Below are positions 44,597 to 60,550 of a stretch of 64,000 nucleotides of DNA, in pieces. A model generated the notes under the pieces. The model made no database searches. It was not told the DNA's origin and saw nothing but the letters and a program-made list of their open reading frames with translations. Source of the DNA: Leptospira adleri (GTDB lineage: Bacteria > Spirochaetota > Leptospiria > Leptospirales > Leptospiraceae); assembly GCF_002811985.1 (NCBI RefSeq), contig NZ_NPDU01000012.1:22406-86405 (forward strand), written 5' to 3'. The position numbers were made by a program, and so were the translations under genes. Each line of letters opens with the position of its first letter. Positions within the stretch are counted from its first letter, which is position 1.

Positions 44597-45592
44597 TTAA
44601 TTTGAATCCTGTTTTTTGGAAAGAAAACAAGCGGATTGATGCGATTCTCCGTTGGAACCGATCGGAAACAAATCAGGTTTGCTTTTTTTGCAAGCATCAA
44701 ACACGGAGCCGCAACGCGTCGAATAATGGCATCCTTGCGGATATTGATCGGGCGAAGGTACGATTCCTTGAATGGGAAGAAGATCGTGAACCGACTTTGC
44801 AAGGGACGGTATCGATCTGAGCAAATCGATCGTATAAGGATGGTTAGGCGAATCGATGACGGAATCCGTATCGCCGAGTTCCGCGATTCTTCCCGCGTAC
44901 ATGACCGCGATTCTGTGAGCGATGGTTCCTACGAGACCGAAGTCGTGGGATATAAAGAGAATGGACATTCGATTTTGCTTTTGCAGATTCAAGAGAAGTT
45001 CGACGAGTTGTGCTTGGATCGTTACGTCAATCGCGCTTGTCGGTTCGTCCGCGATGAGAAGGGAAGGGTCGCACATCAAGGCCATCGCGATGCTGATCCT
45101 TTGTAGTATTCCGCCGCTCATCTGATTCGGATAAGAATAAAGTCTTTGCTTGATATCGGTGATTCCCACCGACGAAAGAAGGTATTCCGCTTTTTCGATC
45201 GCTTCCTTACGATTGGGAGAAACGTGCATCAGATAGGCTTCGATCATCTGGTCTTCGATTTTCATCAAAGGATTCAGTGCGGCGAACGGTTCCTGAAACA
45301 CGTAAGAAATTTCTTTTCCTCGGACCTTTCTCAATTCTTCCGGCGAAAGTTTTAGAAGATCTTTTCCTTGGTATAAAATTTCTCCGGATCTTACTCTGGA
45401 AATATTGGATGGAATGAGCCTTGTCAATGCGAGGGCTGTCAGAGATTTTCCACAGCCCGATTCCCCGATCAAAGAAAGGATTTCCCCTTGTTTCACATCG
45501 AAAGTCAGATTTTGAAGAACCGGAAGCCAACGATTTTCCGAAAAAAGATCGAGCGAAAAATTCTTCACTTGTAAAAGGTTGGACGAGGTCAT
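44597..45592 (-). CDS. Oligopeptide/microcin-type ABC transporter ATPase (first half of YejF-like)
   Basis: About 331 residues. Walker [15 protein letters not shown], Walker [13 protein letters not shown], signature [15 protein letters not shown] and the C-terminal [16 protein letters not shown] cysteine extension identify a DppD/OppD-type ATPase. GGIL replaces the common GGMR/GGQR in the signature. ATG 45592 overlaps the permease stop (ATGA) and is preferred over the longer frame to 45706. The following ATPase starts ten bases after its stop. Confidence 0.92.
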   Translation of the reverse strand: MTSSNLLQVKNFSLDLFSENRWLPVLQNLTFDVKQGEILSLIGESGCGKSLTALALTRLIPSNISRVRSGEILYQGKDLLKLSPEELRKVRGKEISYVFQEPFAALNPLMKIEDQMIEAYLMHVSPNRKEAIEKAEYLLSSVGITDIKQRLYSYPNQMSGGILQRISIAMALMCDPSLLIADEPTSAIDVTIQAQLVELLLNLQKQNRMSILFISHDFGLVGTIAHRIAVMYAGRIAELGDTDSVIDSPNHPYTIDLLRSIPSLAKSVHDLLPIQGIVPSPDQYPQGCHYSTRCGSVFDACKKSKPDLFPIGSNGESHQSACFLSKKQDSN

Positions 45593-46628
45593 TCGTAGAC
45601 CGCCTTCTCTCTCGAATCGAAGGAATCGCGCAGCCCTTCTCCGATAAAAGAGGTCAGAAGGATCGTAAGAAAAAGCGCCGCCGAAGGAAACGTAATCAAC
45701 CACCAAGCGCTCAATCGTTCTCTTCCTTGTCCGATCATTTCCCCCCAGGAAGGATTCGGAGCCGGGATTCCGTATCCCAAAAAGTCCAGAGCGCTCAAGA
45801 TGGAAATGGATCCGATTAAAGTAAACGGTAAGAATGTGACTAACGGTGTAATCGCGTTAGGAAGAATATGTCTTACCATAATTCTAAAGGAACTCACACC
45901 GAGCGCTTTCGCGGAATCCACGTAAGTCAGTTGTTTGAGCTTATAAAATTCTCCGCGCATATAATAGGAAATCCCGATCCAACTCAACGCGCCGTACGTG
46001 ATCAAAAGAACCGCAAACCCTCTTCCGAAAAAAGCTCCTACGATGAGAATCAAATATAAGAAAGGAATCGCGGATAAAATCTCGATTACTCTTTGCATCA
46101 GAATATCCAGTTTACCGCCGAAGTAACCTTGCATTCCACCGATCAAAGTTCCCATCGCCAATTCTAAAAATACGAGAATGAGTCCGAAACTAAGAGCGTT
46201 GCGGTAAGCGTAGAAAACCCGCGTGAAAACGTCTCGTCCCCGATCGTCCGTGCCGAGCCAGTGTTTTACGTTCGGTGCGGACGGAGGCGTATCTCCTTCT
46301 TCTAAACTTTCCAAATTATCTTCGTTGTATCCGTAGGGAACCGGAGCGAAAAGAATCCAATTGTTTCCGGACCGAAAGTCCTCTCTGAGCGCGAGTTTTT
46401 TGTAGTTGGGCGGAGTTAGATTCTCGCCGCCGAAGCGGGACTCCGGATAAAAAGAAAAAACCGGATAACTCCATTCCCCTTGATAACTGACGATAAGCGG
46501 TTGATTGGTCGCGATCAGCGGCGCGAACAAAGAAATTATATAAGAAATCAATAATGTATTCAAAGCATACCAGGCTCTTCGGTTCGCTCTGAACTTGGAA
46601 AATCTTTTTTTTAAAATCGGACTTAGGA

Positions 46629-46632
<4 letters not shown>
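45589..46632 (-). CDS. yejE: Oligopeptide ABC transporter permease, YejE/DppC type
   Basis: A 347-residue permease with an N-terminal helix, a long periplasmic segment (residues 45-140) and five more helices. [19 protein letters not shown] and QGYFGGKLD are typical for this class. The EAA loop is visible around [22 protein letters not shown]. From memory, the region from GALQGYYGG to SLDFLGFG of E. coli YejE lines up well, including the large insert after helix 1. It forms the channel with the YejB-like protein. Both ends overlap neighbours by four bases. Confidence 0.9.
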
Positions 46633-47640
<1,008 letters not shown>

Positions 47641-47734
47641 TCATTTCCGTCTCCCGGATAAACAGTTTCGAAGAATCGGATCGTAAGACAAAGTCTTTTT
47701 CAAAAAAAAGAATTTCAATAATTGGTAAGCGAAA

Positions 47735-48868
47735 TTAGAATATTTTGCGGTTATCCGAATTCCGATTTCCTTTCAATTCTAGATAACCGGTCCCCTTGAC
47801 TTTTTTTCCGTTTCTAATTCCTGAAATCCGCACCGCGCCTTCCCAATAGCTGAAGCCGGTCGTAGGTCTTGAATCGAATTCCTGATCTTCGAAAACGGGT
47901 TCGATTTTTAAATCAAGAGCCGCTTCTTTTTCGGAAGAATCGGTGATCAAACTCCAAGAAAGAGGATACTCTTTTTGAGTCCTTTCGCTTTTCCAATTCG
48001 AAGAATCGTGCGCGAGAAAAACTTCTCCTTCCCGATCCAGGCCGATTTTTTTTCCGGAACCGAGTTTGATCGTTGCAAAGGATTCCGATTTGGAAGTCGG
48101 AGATTCTCTGAAATTAAAAGACATGATCTTCGTTCCGTCCTCGAGTTGAATGCAGATCCAATCCCAAGAATTCGATTCATCCGAAAGTTTTGCGCCTTGG
48201 AAAGAATCGGACGGGCTGCTCCATTCGTGATCCATCCAAGAATCTCCGCCGACGATCCGGATTTTTTTTTCTCCGATCGCGAGTTCGCCGGTGGTAAAAA
48301 GTCCGGGGATACTATAATAATAAGAATAGAAATTCGGATTTTTTCTGCTCTTGATCGACTTGCCGCGATCTCCGTGTAAAAGAATATTCGAAGTTTTCGA
48401 TTTCAATCTTAGATCTAAGAAAATGGAAGAATTTTCATTGTCCTTTGCAGAGAGATGGAATTCGGTTGGACCGATGATCTTCATCGAATAATTTCCGCTG
48501 AAAATTTTTCCCGGGTCGTAACCGGCCATTCCGCCTAACTTACGTTCTATGGTTTGAGCGATCTTATGTTTACGGTTTTCAAAATCGGAGATCGCGAAAT
48601 GGACGGGAAACACTTCCTTATTCTTTCCGAAGGTTCCTTTGAAAAAACTGAGTTCGTATCCGTATTCTTTTCCTTCGGCCGATTTTAAAACTCCGACGAA
48701 GTAACACCATTCCACTTTGTATTTGGAGTGAAAGGAATGATCTTTTGGAAAATTAAAAGGACGATCTTCCGCGGTAAGCGGAAAAAAAAAGAAGAATAAA
48801 AGGAAGATTCCGATTCGACTTCTGACCGAGAGTAAGGAGAAGTTGTATTGATTCCTTTTATCCGTCAT
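47735..48868 (-). CDS. Secreted AttH/CrtC-type lipocalin-like protein
   Basis: The 377-residue protein starts at ATG 48868, six bases after a clear GGAG. A signal peptide follows ([17 protein letters not shown]). The mature protein has the AttH/CrtC family signatures [15 protein letters not shown] and, in the middle, [12 protein letters not shown], with tandem beta-barrel segments. The family includes carotenoid hydratases and many unassigned proteins; the second HEW motif suggests conserved active-site geometry. Its start codon overlaps the divergent gene start in CATG. The same strand continues into the Yej-type operon after 95 bases. Function unknown. Confidence 0.82.
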   Translation of the reverse strand: MTDKRNQYNFSLLSVRSRIGIFLLFFFFFPLTAEDRPFNFPKDHSFHSKYKVEWCYFVGVLKSAEGKEYGYELSFFKGTFGKNKEVFPVHFAISDFENRKHKIAQTIERKLGGMAGYDPGKIFSGNYSMKIIGPTEFHLSAKDNENSSIFLDLRLKSKTSNILLHGDRGKSIKSRKNPNFYSYYYSIPGLFTTGELAIGEKKIRIVGGDSWMDHEWSSPSDSFQGAKLSDESNSWDWICIQLEDGTKIMSFNFRESPTSKSESFATIKLGSGKKIGLDREGEVFLAHDSSNWKSERTQKEYPLSWSLITDSSEKEAALDLKIEPVFEDQEFDSRPTTGFSYWEGAVRISGIRNGKKVKGTGYLELKGNRNSDNRKIF

Positions 48869-50771
48869 GCGATTCTCCGAAATTTTCCGATTTTCAAAAC
48901 TTTTTATCATTGGGCTTTTCCTTCCGCAGTTCGTCATTTTAGGAATCTATTTACGGAAACTCTATTTTAAATTTCTTACCTTTTGTCCCAATCAAAACTT
49001 TTTGACTTGGGATCCTGACGCGAGACTGGTCACTTCGATCCGATTTGCGGAAGCGTTTCGTTCCTTCGATCTTTGGACCGTCGTGAGATTGACTTTTGAT
49101 TCTCCGACTTGGCCGGTCCTCCGGAATTTTCCGGAGGCTTTGATTGTTTCTCTTTTCGGTCCGGGCGGAACTCCGGTCTCATTGTTTACGTTTGCAGAAT
49201 TGATTTTGTTATTTTGCGTAGTTCCCTGGATTCTTTTTAGATTTACGCAAAGAAGATCTTGGATCGCGGCCGGAATTTTATTTCCGATCGTCTGCGGAGG
49301 TTTGTTGCAGAATCCGGGATGGATGCATTATACTTTTTCCGGAATGCTCGAGATCCAAGGCGGGTTGTTTTATCTTCCCTCGATTCTCGCGTTGTGGGAA
49401 ATGCAAAAACATTTTTCTTCGGAAAAAGATTCGAATGAAGAAAAAAATTTGGATCCGAATGGGACAAAAGCGGATAACGCGGATTCTTATTCTCCTTGGT
49501 TTTTATTTTTCAGCGTGAACCTTTTGTTCCACACCAAATACCCTTACGGTTATATTTTTATCTTTTTCGGATGTTTATTTTTATCCTTTTTCCGGTTTAC
49601 TGAGACAAAAGAACTTACTTTCAAAATTTTAGATTCGTATCGAAAGAGTATTAAAAAAGCGACCCCGGTCTTAATCGGTTTTTCTGCGATCTTAGTTTCC
49701 GTAATTCTTTCCAAAGAAATTCTTCCGGGAAAAACAAAAGGACTTTTGCGTTATGCGGGTGTTCTGATCGTTTGGATCAGCGTGAGCCGTTCCCTTTGGA
49801 AAGAATTTTATCCTTCGTTTAAAAATGAAAAAGCCGAACCTTTTTTTCACAAAGAGATTTCTCCGGTCTGGAAGAATTTTTGGACCTATTGTATTCTTCC
49901 CGTCGGTTCTTGGGTTCTATTTCATCCGGATCGATTTTCCAGTTCGAGCAGCACGATCGGGCATGCGCAGGGCGCGGGTTTGCTGCCGGGACAGAGCGAC
50001 GGCTCCGTTTTTACTCTGACCTACTTTCAGGAGATTTTGGAGAATTCTTTTTATGCGCCTAACGGCGGTGCGCTGCTTTTGTTCTGTTTATTTTTGGGAC
50101 TTTGTTTCGGAGTCATCGATTTCAAAAAAGAAAAAAAAATCAGCGCCTCGTTCTTTCTCATTCTTTCGATTTTTATTTCGATTCTCGGATTGACTTTGAT
50201 GACGCCGAATCATCAGCCGAGACATATCTATCATTTGTATCCGGCGATGTTCGTTTCGATCGGAATTTTCTGTTACGAATGGTTCATTTCCAAAAAATAT
50301 CGGATTTTCACGGCGATAGTATATTCTATTATTTTAATGTTTACTGCCGGTTATACGCTCGGCAATCAGTTCGCCGTTTGGGAAAAAACCAATCTTTGTT
50401 TTTCCGGGGTGGATCGTTCCCTGTTTTATACGGCTGACGATGCCGAAGAGGTTTTTAAGAAGAATCTGAACAGACCTTCCGTTTTTTGGAACCGACTTCC
50501 TTTGGAACACCACAATCGGCCGGATCTGACCCTTTCGTTTTATCGAGCCGGTCTTATCAATCGTCAAGAAGCGAGAGAAAAACAAAAGAAGGAAGGGTTT
50601 TATTCCGAGAAGAATCTTTTGGAAAAACCGGACTGGTTTATCGCCGCGAAATCATGCGAAGAGATCGAAGGAAATCTTTGGTCTTCTCCAGTAGAATCCA
50701 AGTTCTCAAAAGAGGTCGAACAATTTCCGATTCGCGGAGCTTGCATCGTAAAGGTGAAAGGGATTCCTTGA
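48867..50771 (+). CDS. Large multi-pass membrane protein of unknown function
   Basis: A 634-residue protein with about eleven hydrophobic helices between residues 10 and 500, beginning [18 protein letters not shown]. The remaining C-terminus is soluble. Arrangement resembles GT-C type glycosyltransferases or dolichyl-type mannosyltransferases with a loop near residue 40 (DPDARLVTS), but no motif proves it. ATG 48867 overlaps the divergent ATG in CATG and has no good ribosome site in the preceding 20 bases, so translation may be weak or leaderless. The next structured region is a convergent intergenic element. Confidence 0.72.
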   Translation: MRFSEIFRFSKLFIIGLFLPQFVILGIYLRKLYFKFLTFCPNQNFLTWDPDARLVTSIRFAEAFRSFDLWTVVRLTFDSPTWPVLRNFPEALIVSLFGPGGTPVSLFTFAELILLFCVVPWILFRFTQRRSWIAAGILFPIVCGGLLQNPGWMHYTFSGMLEIQGGLFYLPSILALWEMQKHFSSEKDSNEEKNLDPNGTKADNADSYSPWFLFFSVNLLFHTKYPYGYIFIFFGCLFLSFFRFTETKELTFKILDSYRKSIKKATPVLIGFSAILVSVILSKEILPGKTKGLLRYAGVLIVWISVSRSLWKEFYPSFKNEKAEPFFHKEISPVWKNFWTYCILPVGSWVLFHPDRFSSSSSTIGHAQGAGLLPGQSDGSVFTLTYFQEILENSFYAPNGGALLLFCLFLGLCFGVIDFKKEKKISASFFLILSIFISILGLTLMTPNHQPRHIYHLYPAMFVSIGIFCYEWFISKKYRIFTAIVYSIILMFTAGYTLGNQFAVWEKTNLCFSGVDRSLFYTADDAEEVFKKNLNRPSVFWNRLPLEHHNRPDLTLSFYRAGLINRQEAREKQKKEGFYSEKNLLEKPDWFIAAKSCEEIEGNLWSSPVESKFSKEVEQFPIRGACIVKVKGIP

Positions 50772-50940
50772 TTTTTACGCAGGACGACGTTCTAATTTCA
50801 TTTGTGAATTCGGGATTTTTTTGTATGGATCCATTCGATTCGAAGGAAGTAAATTTTTTTTTGAATCGATTTTTCTTTTACGATCTCGAAACGGACGCGG
50901 ATTTTTTTTGAAAGAATTTTAAATCGAAGTCGGTCTTTTA

Positions 50941-51121
50941 GAGAAAGACGCGCGACAGGGATCGAAATGGAAATCCTGCGATGCGTCATCGTTGTTCAAA
51001 AAATCTTTCTATGAAAAGAAAGTCTTTCGATGGCGCTTTGCAGATTGGAATGAAGAGCCCGGTCCTGCGCATTACTCGGCGGATTTCTTTTTTATTGATC
51101 CTCGCGCGCAGGAGTCGCCCT
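50941..51121. repeat. Candidate structured intergenic element (CAGGGATnGAAAnGGAAAnCC / AGCCCGG type)
   Basis: In the 355-base convergent gap, a segment begins GCGCGACAGGGATCGAAATG (about 50950-50969) and closes with TTGGAATGAAGAGCCCGG near 51044-51061. Between lies a pyrimidine-rich hairpin (CTTTC/GAAAG around 51004-51021). TCCTGCGC (51063-51070) pairs with GCGCAGGA (51106-51113). The two purine-rich halves resemble each other. Similar CAGGGAT...GAAACGGAAAGCCCGG elements recur, as I recall, between genes of other bacteria. Whether it is a repeat, an RNA or a mobile-like element is inference. The stretch 50772-50940 shows no gene. Confidence 0.5.
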
Positions 51122-51126
51122 GAGAA

Positions 51127-52044
51127 TTAGAAAAGTTTTTCCCAGACAAAAATTCCGGTAAAAAATTCCATTCCCGCCGCGAGCGCGATATGAGCGTAAA
51201 GACCTCCTCGAATCGAGTGTGTTCGAATGCTCAAAGCCCCCATCAACAATCCTCCTAAAAACGAGCTGAGGATTTCTCCCCGAGGTTTTTGAAAGTGAAC
51301 AAGTCCGTAGACAAGAGCGCTCATTCCCACCGCGTGATATCTTCCCGCAAATGAAAGATAACGTATCAGAAATTTTCTAAAAAAGAATTCGGTAAAATAG
51401 AAAGTAGCGAGATAGACGATTTCAAAGACCAAGGTCGTGATCCAAGTCGCGTGATATAAAAACTGTTCCGAACTCAAAGGCGCTCTCGGATAATATTCCT
51501 GAAAGCCGGGAATGAAAGTCCCAATCGCGGAAAGAACGATTCCGATGATCAAGATCGGATAATAAGCGGGGCTTTTCTTTTTTTCAAAAGGAATCGGGTT
51601 CGTTTTGTTTCTATAATAATCATAAAATAGAGGAAACAAGAGAAGCGGAAAAAATTGAACCGTTTGTTTGAGAACCTTATAAGACCAGAACATATATTCT
51701 TTCGGCAAGTGAACGAGAATTTTCTCGAACGGAAGATTCAAAAGTTCAAGACCAATCAAACAAACCCAAAACACAAAAAGAAATTCTACTATTCCTTTTT
51801 TCCGTAAAAGGCGCTTTCTTCTTTGAGAAAGATTCCAATAAAAAAAGAATATTAAAATTCCGTAAACTATTGTCGTTCCGATCGCTTTTGTCGGAAAATG
51901 TTTCGATGTGAGAATCGGGAATCCGAATTCTTCATTGAAAAAAAGGAAGAGAAAGACGGCGCCGTAGAGTCCAAAAAGAAGAACGTAGATTTTCGAATTT
52001 TTTCGAAAAAAACCTCTTAGGATCGAAATGATTTCCATCGACAA
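51127..52044 (-). CDS. CPBP-family intramembrane protease-like protein
   Basis: A 305-residue membrane protein with about eight helices. The CPBP (Abi) pattern is visible in the last third: FTEFFFRKFL as the first motif, with a single glutamate instead of the usual EE pair, then ALVYGLVHFQKP with the histidine of motif 2, and GLYAHIALAAGMEFF as motif 3. CPBP enzymes of the Rce1/PrsW-like type cleave substrates in the membrane or act in bacteriocin immunity. The reduced first motif makes activity uncertain. It stands alone; divergent from the sulfate operon. Confidence 0.8.
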   Translation of the reverse strand: MSMEIISILRGFFRKNSKIYVLLFGLYGAVFLFLFFNEEFGFPILTSKHFPTKAIGTTIVYGILIFFFYWNLSQRRKRLLRKKGIVEFLFVFWVCLIGLELLNLPFEKILVHLPKEYMFWSYKVLKQTVQFFPLLLFPLFYDYYRNKTNPIPFEKKKSPAYYPILIIGIVLSAIGTFIPGFQEYYPRAPLSSEQFLYHATWITTLVFEIVYLATFYFTEFFFRKFLIRYLSFAGRYHAVGMSALVYGLVHFQKPRGEILSSFLGGLLMGALSIRTHSIRGGLYAHIALAAGMEFFTGIFVWEKLF

Positions 52045-52083
52045 CCGATTGGAGTTTGCCGAATAAAATTTTCCAATACTTTC

Positions 52084-52101
52084 TTGTAGGAGGTCCTACA
52101 A
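52084..52101. repeat. Palindromic repeat, copy 1
   Basis: TTGTAGGA-GG-TCCTACAA is a perfect 18-bp inverted repeat, 40 bases before the CPBP gene start. It is followed by AATTCTCGG. It resembles a short palindrome frequent in Leptospira intergenic DNA (recollection, not checked). Confidence 0.6.
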
Positions 52102-52186
52102 ATTCTCGGATGTTATTTTTGTATGCGTAAAACGTCATTTTGTGATAAGGAGAATTTTCGGAATTTTTCCCGCGAGCCCACCTCCA

Positions 52187-52239
52187 CCACCCGATGAGGG
52201 TGGGGGCGCGCGTTTTTACGGGAAGGTCGGAGTTCCGAC
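52187..52239. repeat. Hairpin plus palindromic repeat, copy 2
   Basis: CCACCC-GATGA-GGGTGG (52187-52203) forms a GC-rich hairpin. It is followed by GCGCGCGTTTTT and, at 52226-52239, GTCGGA-GT-TCCGAC, which shares GGAG-TCC-AC-AAATTC spacing with copy 1. The pair marks 52084-52245 as an intergenic repeat cluster. A run of T after the GC-rich stem could also allow termination on the plus strand. Confidence 0.5.
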
Positions 52240-52244
52240 AAATT

Positions 52245-52456
<212 letters not shown>

Positions 52457-53190
52457 ATGTCACCGCAAGAATTAGAACAAAAACTTGCATCTCTTAGCTT
52501 GGAAGACTCCTTGGAACGGATCAGTGAGGAGTTCGGAGAGTCTGCGGCTTTTTCCACCAGCTTGGGCCTTGAAGATCAGGTAATCACTCACGTGATCTTT
52601 TCTCGAAATTTAAAAATTCGCGTCTTTACTTTGGATACGGGTCGTCTTTTTAACGAAACCTACGATCTTCACAAACTTACGAACGCGAGCTACGGCAAAA
52701 AGATCGAAACCTTTTTTCCCGATACGACCTCGGTTCAAAATCTCATCAACACAAAAGGCCCTGATAGCTTTTACGACTCCGTAGAAAACAGAAAAGAATG
52801 TTGTTTTATTCGAAAAGTGGAACCTCTCAACCGCGCCCTAAAAGATACCAAACTCTGGATCACCGGTATTCGTTCCGAACAGTCGGATTCCAGAGGATCT
52901 CTCACAAAAGTGGAATTGGATTCTTCCCGTAACATTTTAAAATACCATCCGATCCTTGATTGGACTTTGGAAAGAACTCAGGACTTTATCGCCACTTATA
53001 GAATTCCCGTGAACGTCCTCCATAGCAAAGGTTTTCCCTCGATCGGTTGCGCGCCTTGTACCCGCGCAGTTGCTCCCGGAGAAGATATTCGCTCCGGAAG
53101 ATGGTGGTGGGAAGAAGACAATCAAGAATGCGGACTTCACGTGGTCGACGGTAAGTTAGTGCGTCAGAAGTCCGGTCCTAAAAGAGCAAT

Positions 53191-53194
<4 letters not shown>
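52457..53194 (+). CDS. cysH: Assimilatory adenylyl-sulfate (APS) reductase
   Basis: The 245-residue protein reduces activated sulfate to sulfite with thioredoxin. It carries the two cysteine pairs that bind the [4Fe-4S] cluster of APS-type reductases (Cys115/Cys116 in RKECCFIRKVEPL and Cys198/Cys201 in GCAPCTRAV), as well as the catalytic Cys225 in ECGLH. These mark it as using APS rather than PAPS, which agrees with the missing APS kinase in the operon. First gene of six; it overlaps cysD by four bases (ATGA). Confidence 0.95.
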
Positions 53195-55358
<2,164 letters not shown>

Positions 55359-55363
55359 CTTTA

Positions 55364-56156
<793 letters not shown>

Positions 56157-56167
<11 letters not shown>

Positions 56168-56759
56168 ATATCCGGCATTTCTTAATTTAGAAAATAAGAA
56201 TATTCTTTTGATCGGCGGGGGTAAGGTCGCGCTCGAAAAGCTCCCACATCTCATAGACTGCGGCGCGAAAATCACGGTGATCGCTCTGGAAATCTGCGGA
56301 GAAGTCCTCGCTATATTAGAAAAACATCCCGAAATCAAAGTTGAATATAGATCCGTAGATTTTTCGGACCTGCAAGGCCGCGCACTCGTTTTTTCCGCGA
56401 CAAACGATTCCGAATTGAATCGCAGACTTTGCGAATACGCGCACTCTTGGAAAATTTGGATCAACTGCGCGGACGATCCTTCCAACTGCGATTTTTATTC
56501 CGCCGCCGTGTTGGATCGCGGACCTCTGAGAATCGCGATATCGACGGAAGGAAATTTCGCCGGTCTTTCGGGCGTGGTCAAATCAGCTTTGGACGAACTC
56601 ATTCCAAAAGATCACGAAGAAGATTTTCAGGAGTTGATCGCTTTTAGAAAAGAACTCAAATCGATCTTACCGGATCCTCAACTTAGAAAAAGGATTTTAA
56701 AGAATCTTTTGCAAACTCTCAAAGAAGAATATTTCAGCGCCTCCATAGATCGAAAATAA
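56157..56759 (+). CDS. Precorrin-2 dehydrogenase/sirohydrochlorin ferrochelatase (Met8/CysG-N type)
   Basis: The protein has about 200 residues, starting at ATG 56157 after GGAGG inside the end of cobA. A Rossmann core (ILLIGGGKVALEKLPHLIDCGAKITVIA) and the ATNDSELNRRLCEYAHS region, with NCADDPSNCDFYSAAVL, match siroheme synthase N-terminal domains. These oxidise precorrin-2 with NAD and may insert iron. Together with CobA it replaces the fused CysG of enterobacteria. The upstream frame to 56091 is not needed. Confidence 0.92.
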
Positions 56760-56801
56760 CGGAACGAAATCATAAACCCCGAAAAAGGAAAAACCTAAAT
56801 C

Positions 56802-58487
<1,686 letters not shown>

Positions 58488-58492
58488 GAATA

Positions 58493-59575
58493 TTAGAAAA
58501 AACGAATTTCTTCGACGACGGGTTTCATCTTAGCGATTTTGCCCTGAGTCGAAGAAACCAGGTAAACGTTGCCGGCGTGGATTAAAACCGCCGTGATTCC
58601 GTTGATCGAGGTTCCCGTAAAATCCTGATAGTTCGCGGTGATGTCTCCGAAATCGTTCATCGCGATCACAAATCCCATCGGCGAATTTTTCGCATGTAGA
58701 AAACCAGGAAGTCCTGCTAATAAATTTTTGATTTCAGGATATTCTTGAACCTTATCCAGAAGTTCGTTTCGATAGAATGGAACTCCTATCCAGAAAGATC
58801 CGCCGCTACTCGAGATCAAACCCGGAATTCCCGGGATGTTTGTTAGAAAGAATTTTTCAACTCCTCGTTTCGGCCCGAAAAGAGGAACCGAAGAAATCCT
58901 GTGTCGAAACGGTTCGGTCACCAGGAGAAAATCTTCCTTTGAAGACAAAGCGACTCCGGTCGGGTAGTACAATTCTTCATTCAATATTTCTAATGAATTT
59001 AGATTCTTATCCGCCGTGAGAATCATTCCGTTCGGAAGCGCGGACAACTCTTCCAAAAAAGATTCTTTAAAGGAATGAGTTTTGCTAGAAACGGTGAAAT
59101 AGATTCTTCCGTCGCGCGCTATCTCGATCGCATGAGGAAAACGCAAAGGACTTCCGTCAGGAAGTTTTGAAATAAGAATCTTTTGAACGCCGTTTTTGGA
59201 GATGGAAACGATTCCTATTTCTTCAACGCAGACTAAAAGATTTCCTTGGCGATCAAAATTCATCCCTAAGGGTCTTCCGCCTAACGTTGCAAAAACTTCG
59301 GTCTTTTCGTTTGTGCGAATTCGGATTATTTTTTTATCTTCAGTGCCGGTATAAATAAAACCCGAGGTATCGACCGCGATCCCATAAGGCTTTTCTAAAA
59401 CGTCCTTATGAATCCATTCCGCTTCCAGCAGATGATTGTTTTTTAATGTTTCAAAAGGAGAATCGGGCAGATAACTCTCCGTTTCAAATTTTCCCGAGCG
59501 AAGGAATAAAATTCCGGCAAAAGTTAGGGACGTCAGACCTAGGACGAAAAGGAAGATGGCGGTCTTTTTAAGCAT
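58493..59575 (-). CDS. Membrane-anchored beta-propeller protein (SMP-30/strictosidine synthase-like)
   Basis: The 360-residue protein begins with a transmembrane helix (AIFLFVLGLTSLTFAGILFL). The remainder has repeated blade-like units: VLEKPYGIAVDTSGFIYTG, GRPLGMNFDRQGNLLVCVEE, LRFPHAIEIARDGRIYFTV and YYPTGVALSSKEDFLLVTE, the pattern of six-bladed SMP-30/strictosidine-synthase propellers. Members hydrolyse lactones or act as binding platforms. Active-site metal ligands cannot be assigned. It overlaps the end of the M23 gene, so they share an operon. Catalytic role unproven. Confidence 0.85.
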   Translation of the reverse strand: MLKKTAIFLFVLGLTSLTFAGILFLRSGKFETESYLPDSPFETLKNNHLLEAEWIHKDVLEKPYGIAVDTSGFIYTGTEDKKIIRIRTNEKTEVFATLGGRPLGMNFDRQGNLLVCVEEIGIVSISKNGVQKILISKLPDGSPLRFPHAIEIARDGRIYFTVSSKTHSFKESFLEELSALPNGMILTADKNLNSLEILNEELYYPTGVALSSKEDFLLVTEPFRHRISSVPLFGPKRGVEKFFLTNIPGIPGLISSSGGSFWIGVPFYRNELLDKVQEYPEIKNLLAGLPGFLHAKNSPMGFVIAMNDFGDITANYQDFTGTSINGITAVLIHAGNVYLVSSTQGKIAKMKPVVEEIRFF

Positions 59576-60488
59576 GGTCTCTAAAAACGGGTTTTTGTCT
59601 TTGGTTGAATCTTCTCACTTCAAAATGCAAATGATTTCCGGTGGCCCTTCCCGTTTGGCCGACTTCTCCGATCTTTTGACCCTTTCGTACCTTTTCACCG
59701 GGCCGAACCGAAATCGAACTCAAATGTCCGTATAACGTCTCGTAGCCGAGTCGATGATTCAAAACGATCAAGTTACCGTAACCGCCTTTTTTATCGGAAA
59801 AGGAAACCTCCCCGTCTGCCGAAGCAAAGACGTCCGTTCCTTCTTCAGCGGCGATGTCGAGTCCTCCGTGAAAGGTTTCCTTTCTAGTGAACGGATCTTT
59901 TCTTTTACCAAACTTGGAAGATATAATTCCCTCGTCGCCGAGCGGACGAAAAAAAGCCATTCCGTAAAAGAAAGATCTTTCTTCTTTGGGAAGTCCTTTG
60001 CCGGGAATGAACCACATTCCTTTGCTTTCGTCGAAGTTTACAAACTTCTCCGCGAGATTGTATTTTTTGGAAAGTTTTCTTTGGACGGACGGGGAATTTT
60101 CCTTTTCGTCCGAATCGTAGATTCCGCGCATATTCGGAATCATAAGTTCCATACCTGGATAAATGTCGTAAGGAGAGGAAAGACTATTTACGGAAGAAAG
60201 TGTGTCGATATCCATTCCCGTTCTCGCCATGATCTTGAAGAAGTTATCTTCTTTCTTCACCACATATCGATAGAATTCAAGAGAAGTCAGTTCCGATCTC
60301 TCTAGATTGGAGACCGAAATTCTAAGATTGTTTTTCACATCTTCCCGCAGACGTTTGATGGATTGGTTGTTATAATCCAGATTTCGAAGAAGCTCCGGTT
60401 TCTGACGGGAGTGGATCGGATTCTTAAAAAAAATAACCGCGAGGATCACAGTAATTATTCCGATTGGATACCTGAGAGATCGTATCAT
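59568..60488 (-). CDS. LysM-M23 peptidase (peptidoglycan endopeptidase type)
   Basis: About 306 residues from ATG 60488. An N-terminal hydrophobic anchor (YPIGIITVILAVIFF) precedes a coiled segment, a LysM-like repeat (VVKKEDNFFKIMARTGMDIDTLSSVN... up to LMIPN), and a C-terminal M23 domain with the zinc-ligand motifs HGGLDIAAEEGTDV and HLHFEVR. M23 LysM proteins cut peptide crosslinks in peptidoglycan or activate amidases; all M23 ligand residues look present. The open frame extends to 60578 but would overlap the divergent CPBP gene. Gene pair with 58493-59575. Confidence 0.88.
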   Translation of the reverse strand: MIRSLRYPIGIITVILAVIFFKNPIHSRQKPELLRNLDYNNQSIKRLREDVKNNLRISVSNLERSELTSLEFYRYVVKKEDNFFKIMARTGMDIDTLSSVNSLSSPYDIYPGMELMIPNMRGIYDSDEKENSPSVQRKLSKKYNLAEKFVNFDESKGMWFIPGKGLPKEERSFFYGMAFFRPLGDEGIISSKFGKRKDPFTRKETFHGGLDIAAEEGTDVFASADGEVSFSDKKGGYGNLIVLNHRLGYETLYGHLSSISVRPGEKVRKGQKIGEVGQTGRATGNHLHFEVRRFNQRQKPVFRDHA

Positions 60489-60499
60489 GGTCTTATACT

Positions 60500-60543
<44 letters not shown>

Positions 60544-60550
60544 GACAGAA

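Noticed and set aside
50486..50911. Open frames overlapping the end of the large membrane protein and entering the following gap
   Set aside because: They lie in another frame of a well-supported gene and have arginine/serine-rich translations typical of shadow frames.
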